Assembly: GCA_012295275.1 (NCBI GenBank)
Contig: CM022672.1
Coordinates: 22,847,476 to 22,909,475, forward strand
Source: Chrysomallon squamiferum
Lineage: Eukaryota; Mollusca; Gastropoda; Neomphalida; Peltospiridae
Reading direction: 5' to 3'
DNA length: 62,000 nucleotides
Below the pieces are notes generated by a model. It did no database searches. It saw only the letters and a program-made list of their open reading frames with translations, and was not told the origin of the DNA. Shown one piece after another: positions 31,578 to 43,714 of the stretch (its first letter is position 1; each line of letters opens with the position of its first letter). A program made the position numbers and the translations under genes.

Positions 31578-34008
31578 ATAAAAAAAAAAAAATGTCTTAC
31601 CCTCACAGAATGATTTAATGATATTTTTTATTTCTTCCTTGTTCTTGTCTCTTGGCAGCATTTTTAAACTTAGCAGCCATTCAAAAAATGGTGTTATTGG
31701 TCTGCTAATTGGCTGAGGAAAAATAATAAAAGAAAAATCAATTCATAATTTTAAAACAGACTCATAGAATCACTGAGTCAAATCTGAGAGAATTTAGAAA
31801 CATAAATAAAAAATTGCTATATTCCAAAAACAGCCTTTCTTAAAAAAAATAAAAAAAATAAAAATAAAAAATTTAATAGATTTAGCCGTTTTCAGTTAGC
31901 AAAGAGAAGAGAAAACGATAGTCTTTTATAAAAGAATAAACCACTATTGTCTTGAGCCAAACAGAAAATTAATGAAAAAAAAAGAAAAAGAAAAGTTTCT
32001 TACCATGAAATGTGGAATAAGAATATCAGTTATAATGTGGTCTAAAAACAAAGTGTGGTTGGAAACCAGTATTCTGGCTCGTGCATCGTAATTTTCATCT
32101 CCCTCTGTGGTGAGAATTATTCCTGTCACTCCCAGCATCACTCGCAGAATCAGACTGAAATTAAGAAAACAAAAACATAACTCTGAAAGATAATCAAATA
32201 CTCAGTTCATTGGTACTAAGTAGATTTTTGGTTAAAATATAATTATCAAAACAAATACAGCTTCCATTTCAAATTCAGATTAATTGTTGATTTTTTAAAT
32301 TTAACTAGCATTATTATTTGTAATACAATTTCTTTAAATACATCACCAAAAAATATTTCATTTAAATAGCAATTGGTATTTGTAATACAATTTCTTCAGT
32401 TTCATATCTTTTTACTTTTTTTTTTTTTTATGGATTATCACAAACTCATAAATAATTTAATTTCTATATACCCTCTTATAAGCCATGTCTTTGGCAAGAT
32501 GACTGAGACCAATATTGCATGAAGGAGAATGAAGAATCGTAAAACTGCTAAAATCAGTCCAAGAGGGAAGTACACTATTATGAATAATGAATGTACAGAT
32601 AAAGGGAACAGGGGTAGTTGAAATCTGAAAGAGACAAAGATAAAATATTAACTATTGAAACACATGATATAGAAAGTTATATCTGATACTCTGAAAAAAA
32701 AAAAAAAACACAATAAAGATTTTATTAAATTATAATAATATCATGCTTAACCATCACTGTTTTGATATAATGTCACTAAATGTGAACTATATATGGTGAC
32801 TTACAAAGATTATTATGTTTATTTTGACAGCTTTAACTATTTTGCCCTAATTTTTGCTGTTTATAATGTTACATTAAATTAAATCAAGGTCAATGTTTCA
32901 GTGAACTGTGTGCTTTAAATATCAAAATAAATAAACAGAAATACATGAACAACACATAGAACAATAATAAATTAAAAAAATAAAAATAATAATAATAATA
33001 ATAAAAATAAAATAACACTGCCACATACATGAAATTCTATAAATTTACAAATCCATTATACAAATTCAGACACACACATCATCACTGCTGTGTCTGACAC
33101 ATAGATTGTGGAAGGGAGAGTCAGTTGTTATTGACAACTGGATATGTTACACTGATAAATTATTAAATTTTACACTTTAAAAGGAAATTATATGGATGTA
33201 AACTGTGCACTGTAATCTTCTATATAATTTGTAAATGTGTATGTTTGTCTGTTTAAAGATTAAGTTTGAATAAATAACACAAATTGATAAAAATTTAAAA
33301 TGGTCGTTTTTAGATGTTGAGTTTGTTTAAATAATGCGTCTGTTATTTTGTGATAAGTTATATTCATTATTGTTATACATCTTACAAATGGTGGTAATAT
33401 TTGGCTGACAAATTTTGCACCCACGTTCCTGAACTTATCAATTGATAAATCATACAAAATCAGTATTTAGTTAATATACTCATAATAATATTTGTAATAT
33501 TTGCTGTATTTTTATTTATTTTTATTTTTAATCAAACATTAAAAATAACATCTATCTAATAATGTGCCTTTTTATTAATAATTATTAATTTACAATAAAT
33601 ACAACAAGAAAATTAATTAATTAATTTTAAAAAGATTTAAAAAAAAATAATTCCGAATATAATCAAACTCAGAAACTGTACTCAGTACTGTAGTACAAAT
33701 GTGAATGTCAGTCTGTCATTTTTTATTTGTAACATAAAATTAAAGTCCATCTATACTTAATGAAAAAGCATTCCTAAGGTAATTCGAAATTATTATCTTA
33801 TCATTTATATCAAAGCCAAAATTTGGAGAATATGTGAATCGTGATAATCATAATTAATAATAATAATAATAATATGATAACAGACGAGATAAGGCTGATT
33901 TACACTGTTAGTGTAACAATGTATACTGTAATTCCTCAACATTCAAATAACTCTTGCATTAAAGTACCTGTCTAGATCGAACAACTGTTCAATGGCAAGC
34001 ACAGCCAT
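28155..34008 (-). CDS. AUP1: AUP1, lipid droplet / ER-associated degradation factor (12 coding exons)
   Basis: Monotopic protein of ER and lipid droplets that recruits the E2 UBE2G2 and links fat storage with ER-associated degradation (family knowledge). Exons, in transcript order: 33968-34008, 32472-32624, 32004-32154, 31601-31712, 31361-31433, 30883-30919, 30533-30577, 30192-30265, 29730-29896, 29131-29280, 28636-28751, 28155-28289; 1254 nt, 417 residues. A hydrophobic hairpin in exon 2 (residues about 25-60) should insert in the membrane. The acyltransferase-like domain has HX4D (H98 to D103 in SNHTLFLDH) and FYPERATTNGR. A CUE domain spans about 310-353 (VVLPHVPEAAI ... ITITNILEG). The C-terminal helix SLEERKAAMLESARLKY matches the UBE2G2-binding region. 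The ATG at 34006-34008 is the first in frame. Confidence 0.95.
29905..30223. repeat. Tandem duplication in AUP1 that includes an exon end
   Basis: Two units of about 150 bp, 29905-30057 and 30070-30223, in the same orientation. Both contain GGGAACAT, ACTATCTTGCAA, TTAAATCTTAAATTTGCC and, at their right end, GTATAAGGAACAAAAA. In the right unit this last part is the 3' end of the real coding exon 30192-30265. In the left unit it is an intronic ghost copy at about 30028-30057 whose splice donor reads ATAAGA instead of GTAAAA. Confidence 0.8.
31545..31575. repeat. (GT)n microsatellite in an AUP1 intron
   Basis: About 15 GT units beginning 25 bp from the donor side of exon 31601-31712 in genomic terms. 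Confidence 0.85.
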
Positions 34009-34746
34009 CAATACATCTGTTTACAAAAAAAGTCTTCAAATGTATTGCAAATCTTTTGGAGCTTACGGGCCAAGATCGTAGAACAACAATCTGCTGGGCG
34101 CGGCCATTAGGAATAGTGCATTGTGGTATTTGATAGCTAAGTTCCTGTGAAGGCGTACCAAATTAAGTAAGATAATGTAGATCATGCTTATAAAATAGGA
34201 ATAACTGAAGTTAACAAACAGCTATAATAAACAGTAAAAACAAATAAAATAATTGTTAAAATTCTTACATCTATATATATATATTTTTTTTTTTAATAAT
34301 AAATTTCATATATATTTTTAGTTTTTCACAATTTTGGTAGGATTAATCAGATTAAGGTACGACGGTCACGGTGGAATCGCGAAACGTAAATTATTTTATC
34401 ATGAAAATGGGCGATTAAACTGATTCAGTTTTAATACTGTATCAACTGCGACCAAATATTTAATAAAATTAATGTATACAAGTCTGGACAGAGACCATAA
34501 GAAATCTAGATTTCAATAAGTTCTAATTTTAGTGAATTGTTATTAAAGGTATCGTCGGTAGGGGACCAATGTAATTATCATTATGTATTATTTTAAATAT
34601 TATAAACGAAATCTTAATTAGGTTTTATTTACAGATGTAAAACTAATATATATAATTAATCATATAACTGAAAATAAATAAATTATTTACACATTTATTT
34701 TCTGATTAATTTTTTTTGTTTAGATTCCCAAACTCAGGTTGAGAAA
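34009..34746. promoter_or_regulatory. Head-to-head promoter region of AUP1 and TAF1B
   Basis: 738 bp separates the two divergent start codons. It includes a GC-richer island around 34068-34130 with GGGCGCGGCCATT, unusual in this AT-rich window, which may hold the AUP1 start site. The TAF1B ATG is preceded by an acceptor-like TTTGTTTAG ending at 34723, so TAF1B probably has a noncoding first exon further left. A possible donor is AAAG|GTATCG near 34548. A bidirectional promoter is an inference from spacing. Confidence 0.5.
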
Positions 34747-37700
34747 ATGCCTTCCTGTATTACATGTGGCGGAGAGAACTTTGATGTCTGTGATGGGTTG
34801 TATTATTGTTCAATGTGTCAGACACAGTCACAGGTAATTGTCATTGATATAAATTTCAAATATGAGGCCAGAACTTTCTCAAAACAATTGGAAATAGGTC
34901 AGATGACGTCAAAACAGGCTCACATTTGAACTATGAACTATCAAATTCATATTGGTTGTACCATAAGTGGGTTAAGTTAAACCAGTATAAATTCAGATAT
35001 GTGATTTCCTGAAGGCCAATCTAGATCTATATAATATCCTGCTAATTTTTTTTAATTTTAAGGTTTATTTTTAAAAAATAAAAACATTGTAGATGCAGAT
35101 TTTGTCATTACTTCGCAGTATCAAACATTACAGTAAATGAAATAAATAAATAACAGATTTAAAAAAAAAAATTATGTTATTTTGTTAAACTAAATGTTTG
35201 TAGTCTGTTTTAAATATATTACTGGCAGAGAATATTCTGTTGCTCTGTGTCATTGTTATTCAGTTTCCATTTCTGGCCAGTAATATAGACAGATAGACTG
35301 ACAGACTCATACATACATACATAAAGAACATATGTATTAATATCCAAATGACTTTTAATCTTTGGGGAGATACATATGAAAGATTCTTTGTAAGTAATTG
35401 GTAAAGTAGCTCATAAAGTGGGTTTCATCTTTTAATACCATTACAGAATTATTGGTTTCTGACAATAATTATAAATTAACTGAGATGTAGTTAAACAAGC
35501 TTTTTAAAATTATATTCAGATAATGATCATTAATAGATAAATATATTCAGATTCTTATATTTTTTTAATTTTTAATTTTGCATATCAGGATCTTCGGGTG
35601 GAGGTGGAAGAAACAACATTTGCTGACATTCCAAGTCGTACCTTACTTATGAAAGGCAAAAAGAAACAGAAAGGGAAAAAAGGTTTTTGATAATTACTTT
35701 GAAATAAGAAAAATTTCATTTTAAGTTTGAATAGAGAACACAACTGGTAAAATTATCTCCTCTGTATGTCAGAAATGTATTATCTCAAAAAAAGAGGGGT
35801 TTTTTTGTTTGTTTTTATTATATATTGTCTTACTACATTATAATTTATGTCTTTAAATATAGTCTAATAAAAAAGAAAAAAAAAATGTAACTTTAATTTC
35901 ATTCTGTTTAAATAATTTAGATATATAAATCCATTAATAAAAATTTGATGGTTAAAAAAAATGTTTATTATAATCAGTAACCTGTAATATACAAATGGTT
36001 AAATGCATTTTGAATACTTCTAAGTGAAATTCTTTTAATTTATTTTTATATTTTTCTTTTTCTTATGCCATTATGGTACAAGCAAGAAGCTTAAATACAT
36101 TATATGTACCCCTAAATGATTCAGACTCCTAAGTTTATTTTTAATGAAATAGACAAAAAAATTAATAAGTCTATAAGGATGTGTGGATACTGCCATTTTC
36201 CTCTTTATTCACCTATTACATTATTTTTCTGTATTATATTATTCTGTGAAAAAAGGAAAACATTTGTTATAGCTATCTTGACAATTTTATTTTATTGTCA
36301 TTCTTTATTAATAATAAAAGATTAGTGCTGAATAACAAATAAAACATTCTGATTTACTGGGATGGAACAAAAGTTTGTAGTGTTCATAACCCAGAATTGT
36401 GCCAAGTTGTAGTAGGATGAAATCATGAATGTGCTTCAAGGATGGTGAAAGGTAGTGGAACAAAAGGTAGTGTATGTACAAATATCTAAATATTGTCTAT
36501 GAATTTCTCTTTTAGAAAATGCTATGAACTTCTGTTCCAACCCAGTTTTTATACTATTTCTTCATATTATCTCAAATTCATTTTCAGAAAAATATACTAT
36601 TAATCTTTTTTGCTTTAACCACTTAAAAGCTGAAATATGTTAATTTTAATTTACTATATTTTATTTCAGTATATAAGTTTGATTATTAAAAAAAAACTGT
36701 TTCTGTTTTACATTTTGTAGTTCGGGACAAAGGTCGTCCATGGACAATTTATGAAGGTTATCAATTTGTTTTGAAAGCACAAGTTAAAACTCTTATTGAA
36801 CTTGGAGCAGATCCAAAACTTGATGTAAGTACTGAGTTCAGGAATTAAATAATTGTCTGCTTTCTAATAGCAGATTTATTACATTTTAAACTGTATTCTT
36901 TTAAGTTACAAAAAAACCCAAGAAATTCTTGATGATGATGATAATTATTATTTGTGTTATTGTTGTTGCTGCTATTATTGATGTATTATGGTTGTTGTTT
37001 TTAATTATACCTATTATCATTTCAGGAAGTTGTTTTCCGTTTGTGGGCATTGTATTTATCAAAAATTGAAATTGCTTTTTGTGAAAATGAGAAGCTTATT
37101 CCTACAGTATTCAAAAAATATGCAAGAAACAGGTAAAAATATAAATGTCTAACATAATTTATACATTTTTGTCATGAAATATGTTCAGAAAAAATTCGAA
37201 AGTTTTCATGCTGTTTCATTACAATACATTTTACATTTTACTGTAAACATGACTGACTAGCTGATTTCCATTTGTTTCTCTGTTTACACAGTAGTTGTTA
37301 TAATAACAAAAATACTGTACTACTAGATGCATTTGACTGATTTTAAATTATCTATCTATATATCATTTATAATTTAGTCTCATTAATTACATTTTCTATA
37401 CTTTTTAAATTGAAGAAAAACATTAATCTTATGATGTTTATTATTATCTCATTAGATACTGTGTATTATATGTTTGTAAACTTCTGTATTTCTTAAAATT
37501 CTCTTCTGCCAGTCATCTCCAAATATTTCCCAATCCTAAATCTTCACAAAAGAATTAATTATTTGATCTCTATCAGTTTATGCTTTATTTTTGCAACAGT
37601 AATTCTTAAAATTCTAATTATTATTAAAACAAAAATAAAAATGTAAGACCTGCATGCAGAAAGAATACATCACTCATGTTTTTTTTTTTAAATTTCTAAT

Positions 37701-40700
37701 TAAAACTCATACCATTGTTGATCCTATTTTCTTATATGACGAAACATCAGTAACAGAATTTCAGGTTCATAAGTCATTGAATCTGTCAATTCCGAAAAAA
37801 ATCTTTTGTAGATGTCTCTGATCTAAATAGCTCTCTTTTCATTAAACTGTGAAATAATTGTAATAATTATTAAAGGTGTGATTAAAAGATAACTTTGATA
37901 CAAATTATGAACATGATGTAAAAAAAAGGTGATTCTTCTTTTCACTTGTGTGTTGAGTATACATCACTTCTTGGGCCTTACAACTTCTTCTGAAGAGTTG
38001 TTGTAGTTCTCCAGATAGTTTCCCTCAGCTGCTTTAGGCTTATGCAATTTGGGACGACAATATAAACTTGATAATTTATGAAGATACACAAGTTGCCCAG
38101 TTATTTAACATTTACTCTTATAGATATTTTTTTTTATCGTTTTTTACTCGGTTACATTTAGTTGTTTTACATAAGTAAACTCACCATATCTGTTTGACAG
38201 GGAAATGTTTAGAGGAGGCATGGAAGATCCTGAAGTCATACCAGTGCGAAGTATCCGTGGATGCAAACGGGGTTATTATACACCAGCTTCAGAAGTAATA
38301 TTTTATAATTATTTACAGTGATATAATTAACCTTTCATAACCCTCAGTGTTTAAGCTTAAGTGTGTGTGTGTGTGTGTGTGTGTCTGTCTGTCTGTCTGT
38401 CTGTCTGCATGAGCGCTTGCATATACAGACCTATAATTTATCAAGAACCAAAATGAACAGTCTTGATAAACTGAACTTTTGGGTTTTGGCAGGTTTCACT
38501 ATAGACATTAAAGATTATTATGAGTATTCTGTTATTTTTATTTAGGAGGGGAAAAAAAGAAGACAATAACTCTATTTATCAAGCATTGTACAGTTGGTTT
38601 GTCATGATTTTATAATCAATAAATCAACACCTAGAAAAGGTTGAATCACAATTACATAGAATATCTTATCCAGTAACCAAATATCTTAATGAATACAAAA
38701 AACAGCACATAGGCGTACAGTTGTAAAATTAATGGATTTAGAGCAGTGGTTCTCAAAGGTGCTTAGTGTGCCCCACTTCAGTCCATTGCTTTGTATTTCA
38801 TATTACAATATTTTTGAAGAAATTGCCAAGACACGTCAGGCTTATATTTCTCATCAGCACAAAATAGATGATGAATAAAGGTATATACCCTTCTTTCAGT
38901 TATTTCTGTATTTTTTTACATTTTGCATTATATTTCTTAGCATTTTGTGTGTAGTGTGCCCGCAGTTTTATGCAAGGCTTCAAATGTGCCCCAACATCAA
39001 AAAGTTTGAGAACCACTGATTTAGAGTTTAATATAATCTCACATATTAAATTGAAACATGATTAAAATAATAGTTAAATTTATTACACTGATTGATCATA
39101 GACATTATTCTCTTTTTCAGAGAAAAAAGAAAAAGTATATTCCTAAGTTTGTTGTTAAATTGGAATGGATGCATTTATATAAGAATTTGGCATTTTGTCT
39201 GCTTGGTTTGATGTTCACTAACAATCTGACTACAGCCTCTGATCTTATTAGGTAAGTGCTGGAATTTGAAAAATACCATTAACTGTCTGATTTCGACATT
39301 ATTATTCTTTTTTTTATTTTATTATTATTATTCTGTTGTTGTTTTTTTCTCTTCAATAAACCCTTTTCTTTTATTCTACTTACAAAATAATCAGCATAAT
39401 TTCCAAAAAGATATGGATTTGTCTTTTTAAGATTTCAAATATGTAAGTTTATGTCTGTTTATTACTATTTTCTTCAATGAATAAAATCTCTTTCTTGTTT
39501 TTAATTTGTAAAATAATTTAGTCCAACTATGTAGTAGGAACAAAGAATCATCAGTTATCCATTTTCTGTTTACTTTCAGTGAAAAAAACAAACAAACAAT
39601 TTCAATACAAGTTACATATAAATACAGTTTTCTCAGTCATGTCTTAATTAGCAATGTTCCAGATTTTATTTATCTTTTTAAATTATTTTTGGGTATTGGA
39701 ATTGTATTAGATTTATTAAATATACATTTCATTGTTTAACTGTAAATCTGTATTAATTTACTGGAACAGATGGATTAAAGATGGCACTCTTCCATTCAGG
39801 GATCTCATTCCTGTCATACCAGATGATACTAAGCTTAGTGCATATGATGCTTACCTATTCAAAGCTGTGAGTACATGCTGAATACTTAAATTTAAACTGT
39901 TAAAACTAGATAAAATTTTTTGTTCTTCTGGTATTTTATTGCGTACTTAGAGATAAACTATTAAAAATCAGATAAAATTTTTTATTCTGCTGATATCACA
40001 TTGAACAAAGATAAATCCTGCTAATATCACATTGCATATTTAAATATAAACTATTAAAATTAGATAGCACAATTTTTTGGCTCAGCTAGATAAACTTAAC
40101 TGGTTTGGATATACTTAATAAGCTGATACATATAATTCTTTTTTATTTTTAATTAAATGTTTATAAATAAATGTATTTTGTAAACATTTATTTAAAAAAA
40201 AATAAAAAAATAATAATAATAATAAAAAAAAATATATATATATATATATAAAATGTTATTTTGCTTTTCGTGCAATAGCTTTTGCCAAGTGCAGAATACC
40301 TGAAATTAGAGGCAACCAAGATGGCGCATTATTTAGGACTGACAGAGTTTCCTCCTTTCCCTATTGAACAGTTGATCAGCAAGTACATTGTACTAATGGA
40401 TTTGCCAGGTACACTATTTTAATATTTTGTATTTAATTTATTTATTTATTATTATTATTATTATTTTTTATTTTATTTTTTGTTAAGCTTTAAATAAATA
40501 AAAGTATTTATGAGTGTGTGATTATATATATGTGTGTGTGGTTTGTTTTATTTTTATTTATTTATTTATTTATTTATTTATAATTTCTTTATTTTTTTTT
40601 TTTTTTATTTAGGTGAAATGCATGGTTTAGTAATGAACCTTGTCAGACGGCTAAATCCAAACATGCACTATGTTACAAATCTTCAGGGTGTATATAGAAA

Positions 40701-41403
40701 TTACATTCCTCCATATGAAGCCATTGCAATGAGTTTCATCATCATCACCATTAAGCTGTGGTTTGGTTTGGATGACAAGACCGAAAGGTACTGACGGCTC
40801 ACTGATCCTCTTCGTTGATTTGCTCATTATTAATGTGGAATTTAAGGGAGATAACTATTTTCTGAAATAGATCCTGTTCAATGTATTATCTAATTAAACT
40901 GTATTATTTCAAAATATTGATACAAAATTACAATATTGTAGTCATAATGTTGTTGTTATAATTTTATATTATTAGTTTGTAAAAGTTTGCAGTTTTTTGG
41001 TGGGATAACCTAATGATTTTTAAAAAAAAAAAAAAATTATTTTATTTTCATACATTCCAGAGAACTTTCTACATACTCAAAACAGCTGATGGATGTTATG
41101 AAAAATAATCGTAAGTCACTGTCAGAAATACAGTGAAAAAGAATATTACTGCTGCTTATTTATCATCATTTTCTTTTGATTTTATATATAGACACACACA
41201 CACACATACACATACAAACAAATGAACACATACATGCATGTATATAAATACACACATACACATATTTCTTTACTTTTTTTTTTTTTTTTCAATAAAATCT
41301 TTTGTCATAAACCAAATAGCAGTATTATATTAACCAATATCATTTTGTGGACTGTAAAATGAAACTTATGTATTATATTCCCATCTTTTTCTCACTTTTA
41401 TCA

Positions 41404-41472
<69 letters not shown>

Positions 41473-43714
41473 GTATTTATGTTACAGGACAACCTTTGTT
41501 TGTGTTTGATGACTGGAAAGTTCACTTTACTTTGAAGATTAAAAAACAGATGAACATTTCTCTGCTGCTGACTGAAACAGAGTAATTATTTTTACATAAA
41601 GTCCAACATCTTACAGTTTACATAATCCAAATTATGATGGATTATATAAATGCTGAAATTTGTGAAAAACAATTTAAACATTAATTTATCATACCATGCC
41701 ATTGTTTGTACTCAGCAAAATGTTTAACCCAGTATATAAATACAAATAGGAGAAAAATGTTTTAATTTAATCACGAAGCTGCCTCAAAGAAGGCAAAAGG
41801 AACAAAATGGCATGTAATTATTTAAATAATTTATATTAATGTTTGTAAAATATACGGCAGTGAAGAAAACATTCCTATAACTAAGTTTTCATATTGTCTT
41901 TTGTACTGACAAAATCTTTTATTATGAATTTGTTTGAGCTTGTGGTAGACAGTTTTTGGTTCAATCTGTACAAAAAGAAGAAACAAAAAAGTTAACTGTT
42001 CTTTCTTTTGGGTTTCAGGACAATGGAGGACATCAGTGATGTTGATGCAGTTTTGAAATTCTACATGGAAAAAGACACAACAAAACAAGCATACAAACTT
42101 AGATATCCCAAACAAACTCTAAAGAGTATGAATATTTTATTTTATTTATTATTTCCATAATCACTATCATTGAATCACAATATTTGCTTGTGTGAATAAT
42201 TGAATTGTACTGATGTAAAAATAGTGAATGAAAATGATAGTTTATATTTAACAAAAATAATTTTATAATATTTATATGTTATTTCTTTTAATGTTTATAA
42301 ATACATATAATTTTTTTTTTTTTTTCACTTGTAATTTTTATTAACTTAAAAATAAATGATGAGGTTAATTGTTCAGAATAAGGTATGTTAATAATTATCT
42401 GAATTTCAAAAAACTGTATTTCTTATTGTTTGTATTATATTCAGAAACAAAGATAATTTTCAAATATATAGATCTAGTTTTATACATAATTTTTTATATT
42501 TTCTTAGTCATATAATTTTGTTTATATCTTATTTTTAATAATTGTCTGTTCTTTTTCTTTTCTTTTTTTTTTTTTTTTTTTTTTCTTTCTTTCTTTCTTT
42601 ATTTGTTATTTGTGGAATTGGTTAATGACATTTATCAAGTCCTTATCAATATATCCATTGTGTTAATTTCTGTTTAGCTTAGTTCCATAAATATAGTTCA
42701 TCAGATGATAGTGTCTGGTGGCACTTGTACATTAGACGTCTCTTTCTTCTGCTGTTAATCTTTAATATGTTTACATGTTATTTATTATTTTATTAGTATT
42801 ATTACTACTACTACTACTACTACTGTTGTTGTTGTTGTTCTTATTGTTTTTCAGGTAAAATATACAATCTAGAATGCAGAGAAGGAATCAGACGACCATT
42901 TCTCAGCCTTTCAAAAAAATGGAATCTAAACCAGTCAGCAGACACTGAAGAAGAGCCAGTCAAACCACTGAGTACAAGTAAAATATATGATGACCCTATG
43001 GACATTTTGAATGAATCCCTGGAAAGCAGTGGTAACCCAAAAGACGAATGTTTTGATGAAGTCAGTAAAGGCAGTGGTGAAAAAGAAAAGGGAGATTATT
43101 TTAGAAACTGCACAATGAGACATATAACCCATTCAAAAGGGTTTCTGGAAAGTTTACTAACCAGTAAGTCACAGATGGATATTCCAAGAAGAAAAGATGT
43201 CAGTCGGAATGAAAGTAAACCAGATTTAATGGATGTTTTGTCTCAGAGTGGTGATAGTTCTGATAGTGATTTTTCACAGGATATAATATTTTCATTGAAG
43301 TCAGGTCAAGGTGAGCCATCTCAGAGAATTCGTTATAGCAGAGTTGATGATACTTCATCCAAAAACAGTTCACAAGAGGCCATCTCTGAAGCTGAGATAA
43401 AGTCTATCACGGAAAAGTTTGTAAATGCTGCAGAATCTTACATTCTTTACAAGGAGAAGCCAGAGGACACAGACTATGAAGTTAAATATCACAAGTGTTA
43501 CTTTTGGTTACTGAATATGTGTGCAGCCATGACTGAAGGTAATGTCAGAGAGATAGCCAAATGTGTCACTCTGTTACAGCCTATCTCTGTGACATCCGGT
43601 TTTTCATGTGAAGGTACGAAAATGGGTGATTGTGAAGCCTTTGTTAAAAAATATCTAAAAACAAAAAATGTTGTAAGAAAACCCAAGCCTACAGTGAACG
43701 ATGATGATCTCTAA
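34747..43714 (+). CDS. TAF1B: TAF1B, RNA polymerase I TBP-associated factor subunit B (13 coding exons)
   Basis: TFIIB-like subunit of the SL1/TIF-IB selectivity factor (Rrn7 family), needed to recruit Pol I to rDNA promoters in the nucleolus. Exons: 34747-34833, 35589-35682, 36721-36824, 37026-37132, 38201-38294, 39121-39251, 39770-39866, 40279-40408, 40613-40787, 41061-41110, 41488-41581, 42019-42125, 42855-43714; 2130 nt, 709 residues. An N-terminal zinc ribbon uses C4, C7, C21 and C24. It is followed by a basic linker (KGKKKQKGKK), the conserved WTIYEGYQFVLKAQV block, and cyclin-like helices (LAFCLLGLMF...LPFRDLIP, DLPGEMHGLVMNLV). The large last exon encodes a Ser/Asp/Glu-rich region and a C-terminal YFWLLNMC helix. 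The protein is longer than human TAF1B (about 590), mainly through the last exon. The identity rests on the zinc ribbon and domain order. Confidence 0.92.
36359..36546. mobile_element. Candidate MITE (terminal inverted repeats) in TAF1B intron 2
   Basis: The left end CTGGGATGGAACAAAAGTT and the right end read in reverse, CTGGGTTGGAACAGAAGTT, match at 17 of 19 positions, and weaker similarity continues about 10 bp further. The element is about 188 bp with no coding potential. No target duplication was found, so the superfamily is unknown. Confidence 0.6.
38361..38406. repeat. Compound microsatellite (GT)n(CTGT)n in TAF1B intron 5
   Basis: About 12 GT units followed by about 5 TCTG units. Confidence 0.9.
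38744..39018. mobile_element. hAT-type MITE with perfect 8-bp target duplication, TAF1B intron 5
   Basis: The 275-bp element begins CAGTGGTTCTCAAA and ends TTTGAGAACCACTG, a perfect 14-bp terminal inverted repeat typical of hAT (Charlie-like) elements. It is flanked on both sides by ATTTAGAG (38736-38743 and 39019-39026), an exact 8-bp target-site duplication as hAT transposases make. No open reading frame, so it is non-autonomous. The intact duplication suggests a fairly recent insertion. Confidence 0.93.
39885..40085. repeat. Degenerate tandem repeat in TAF1B intron 7
   Basis: About three diverged copies, roughly 60-75 bp each, of a unit containing AAACTRTTAAAA, AGATAAAATTTTTT and CTGSTATCACATTG. 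No coding content. Confidence 0.55.
41409..41476. repeat. (AT)n / (GTAT)n microsatellite next to a TAF1B acceptor
   Basis: About 26 AT units (41409-41460) followed by GTAT units. It ends only about 11 bp before the splice acceptor of exon 11 (exon from 41488) and so occupies the usual branch-point region. Confidence 0.9.

Noticed and set aside
38361-38406. Direct repeats considered as a CRISPR array
   Set aside because: They are simple microsatellites in an animal intron without spacers.
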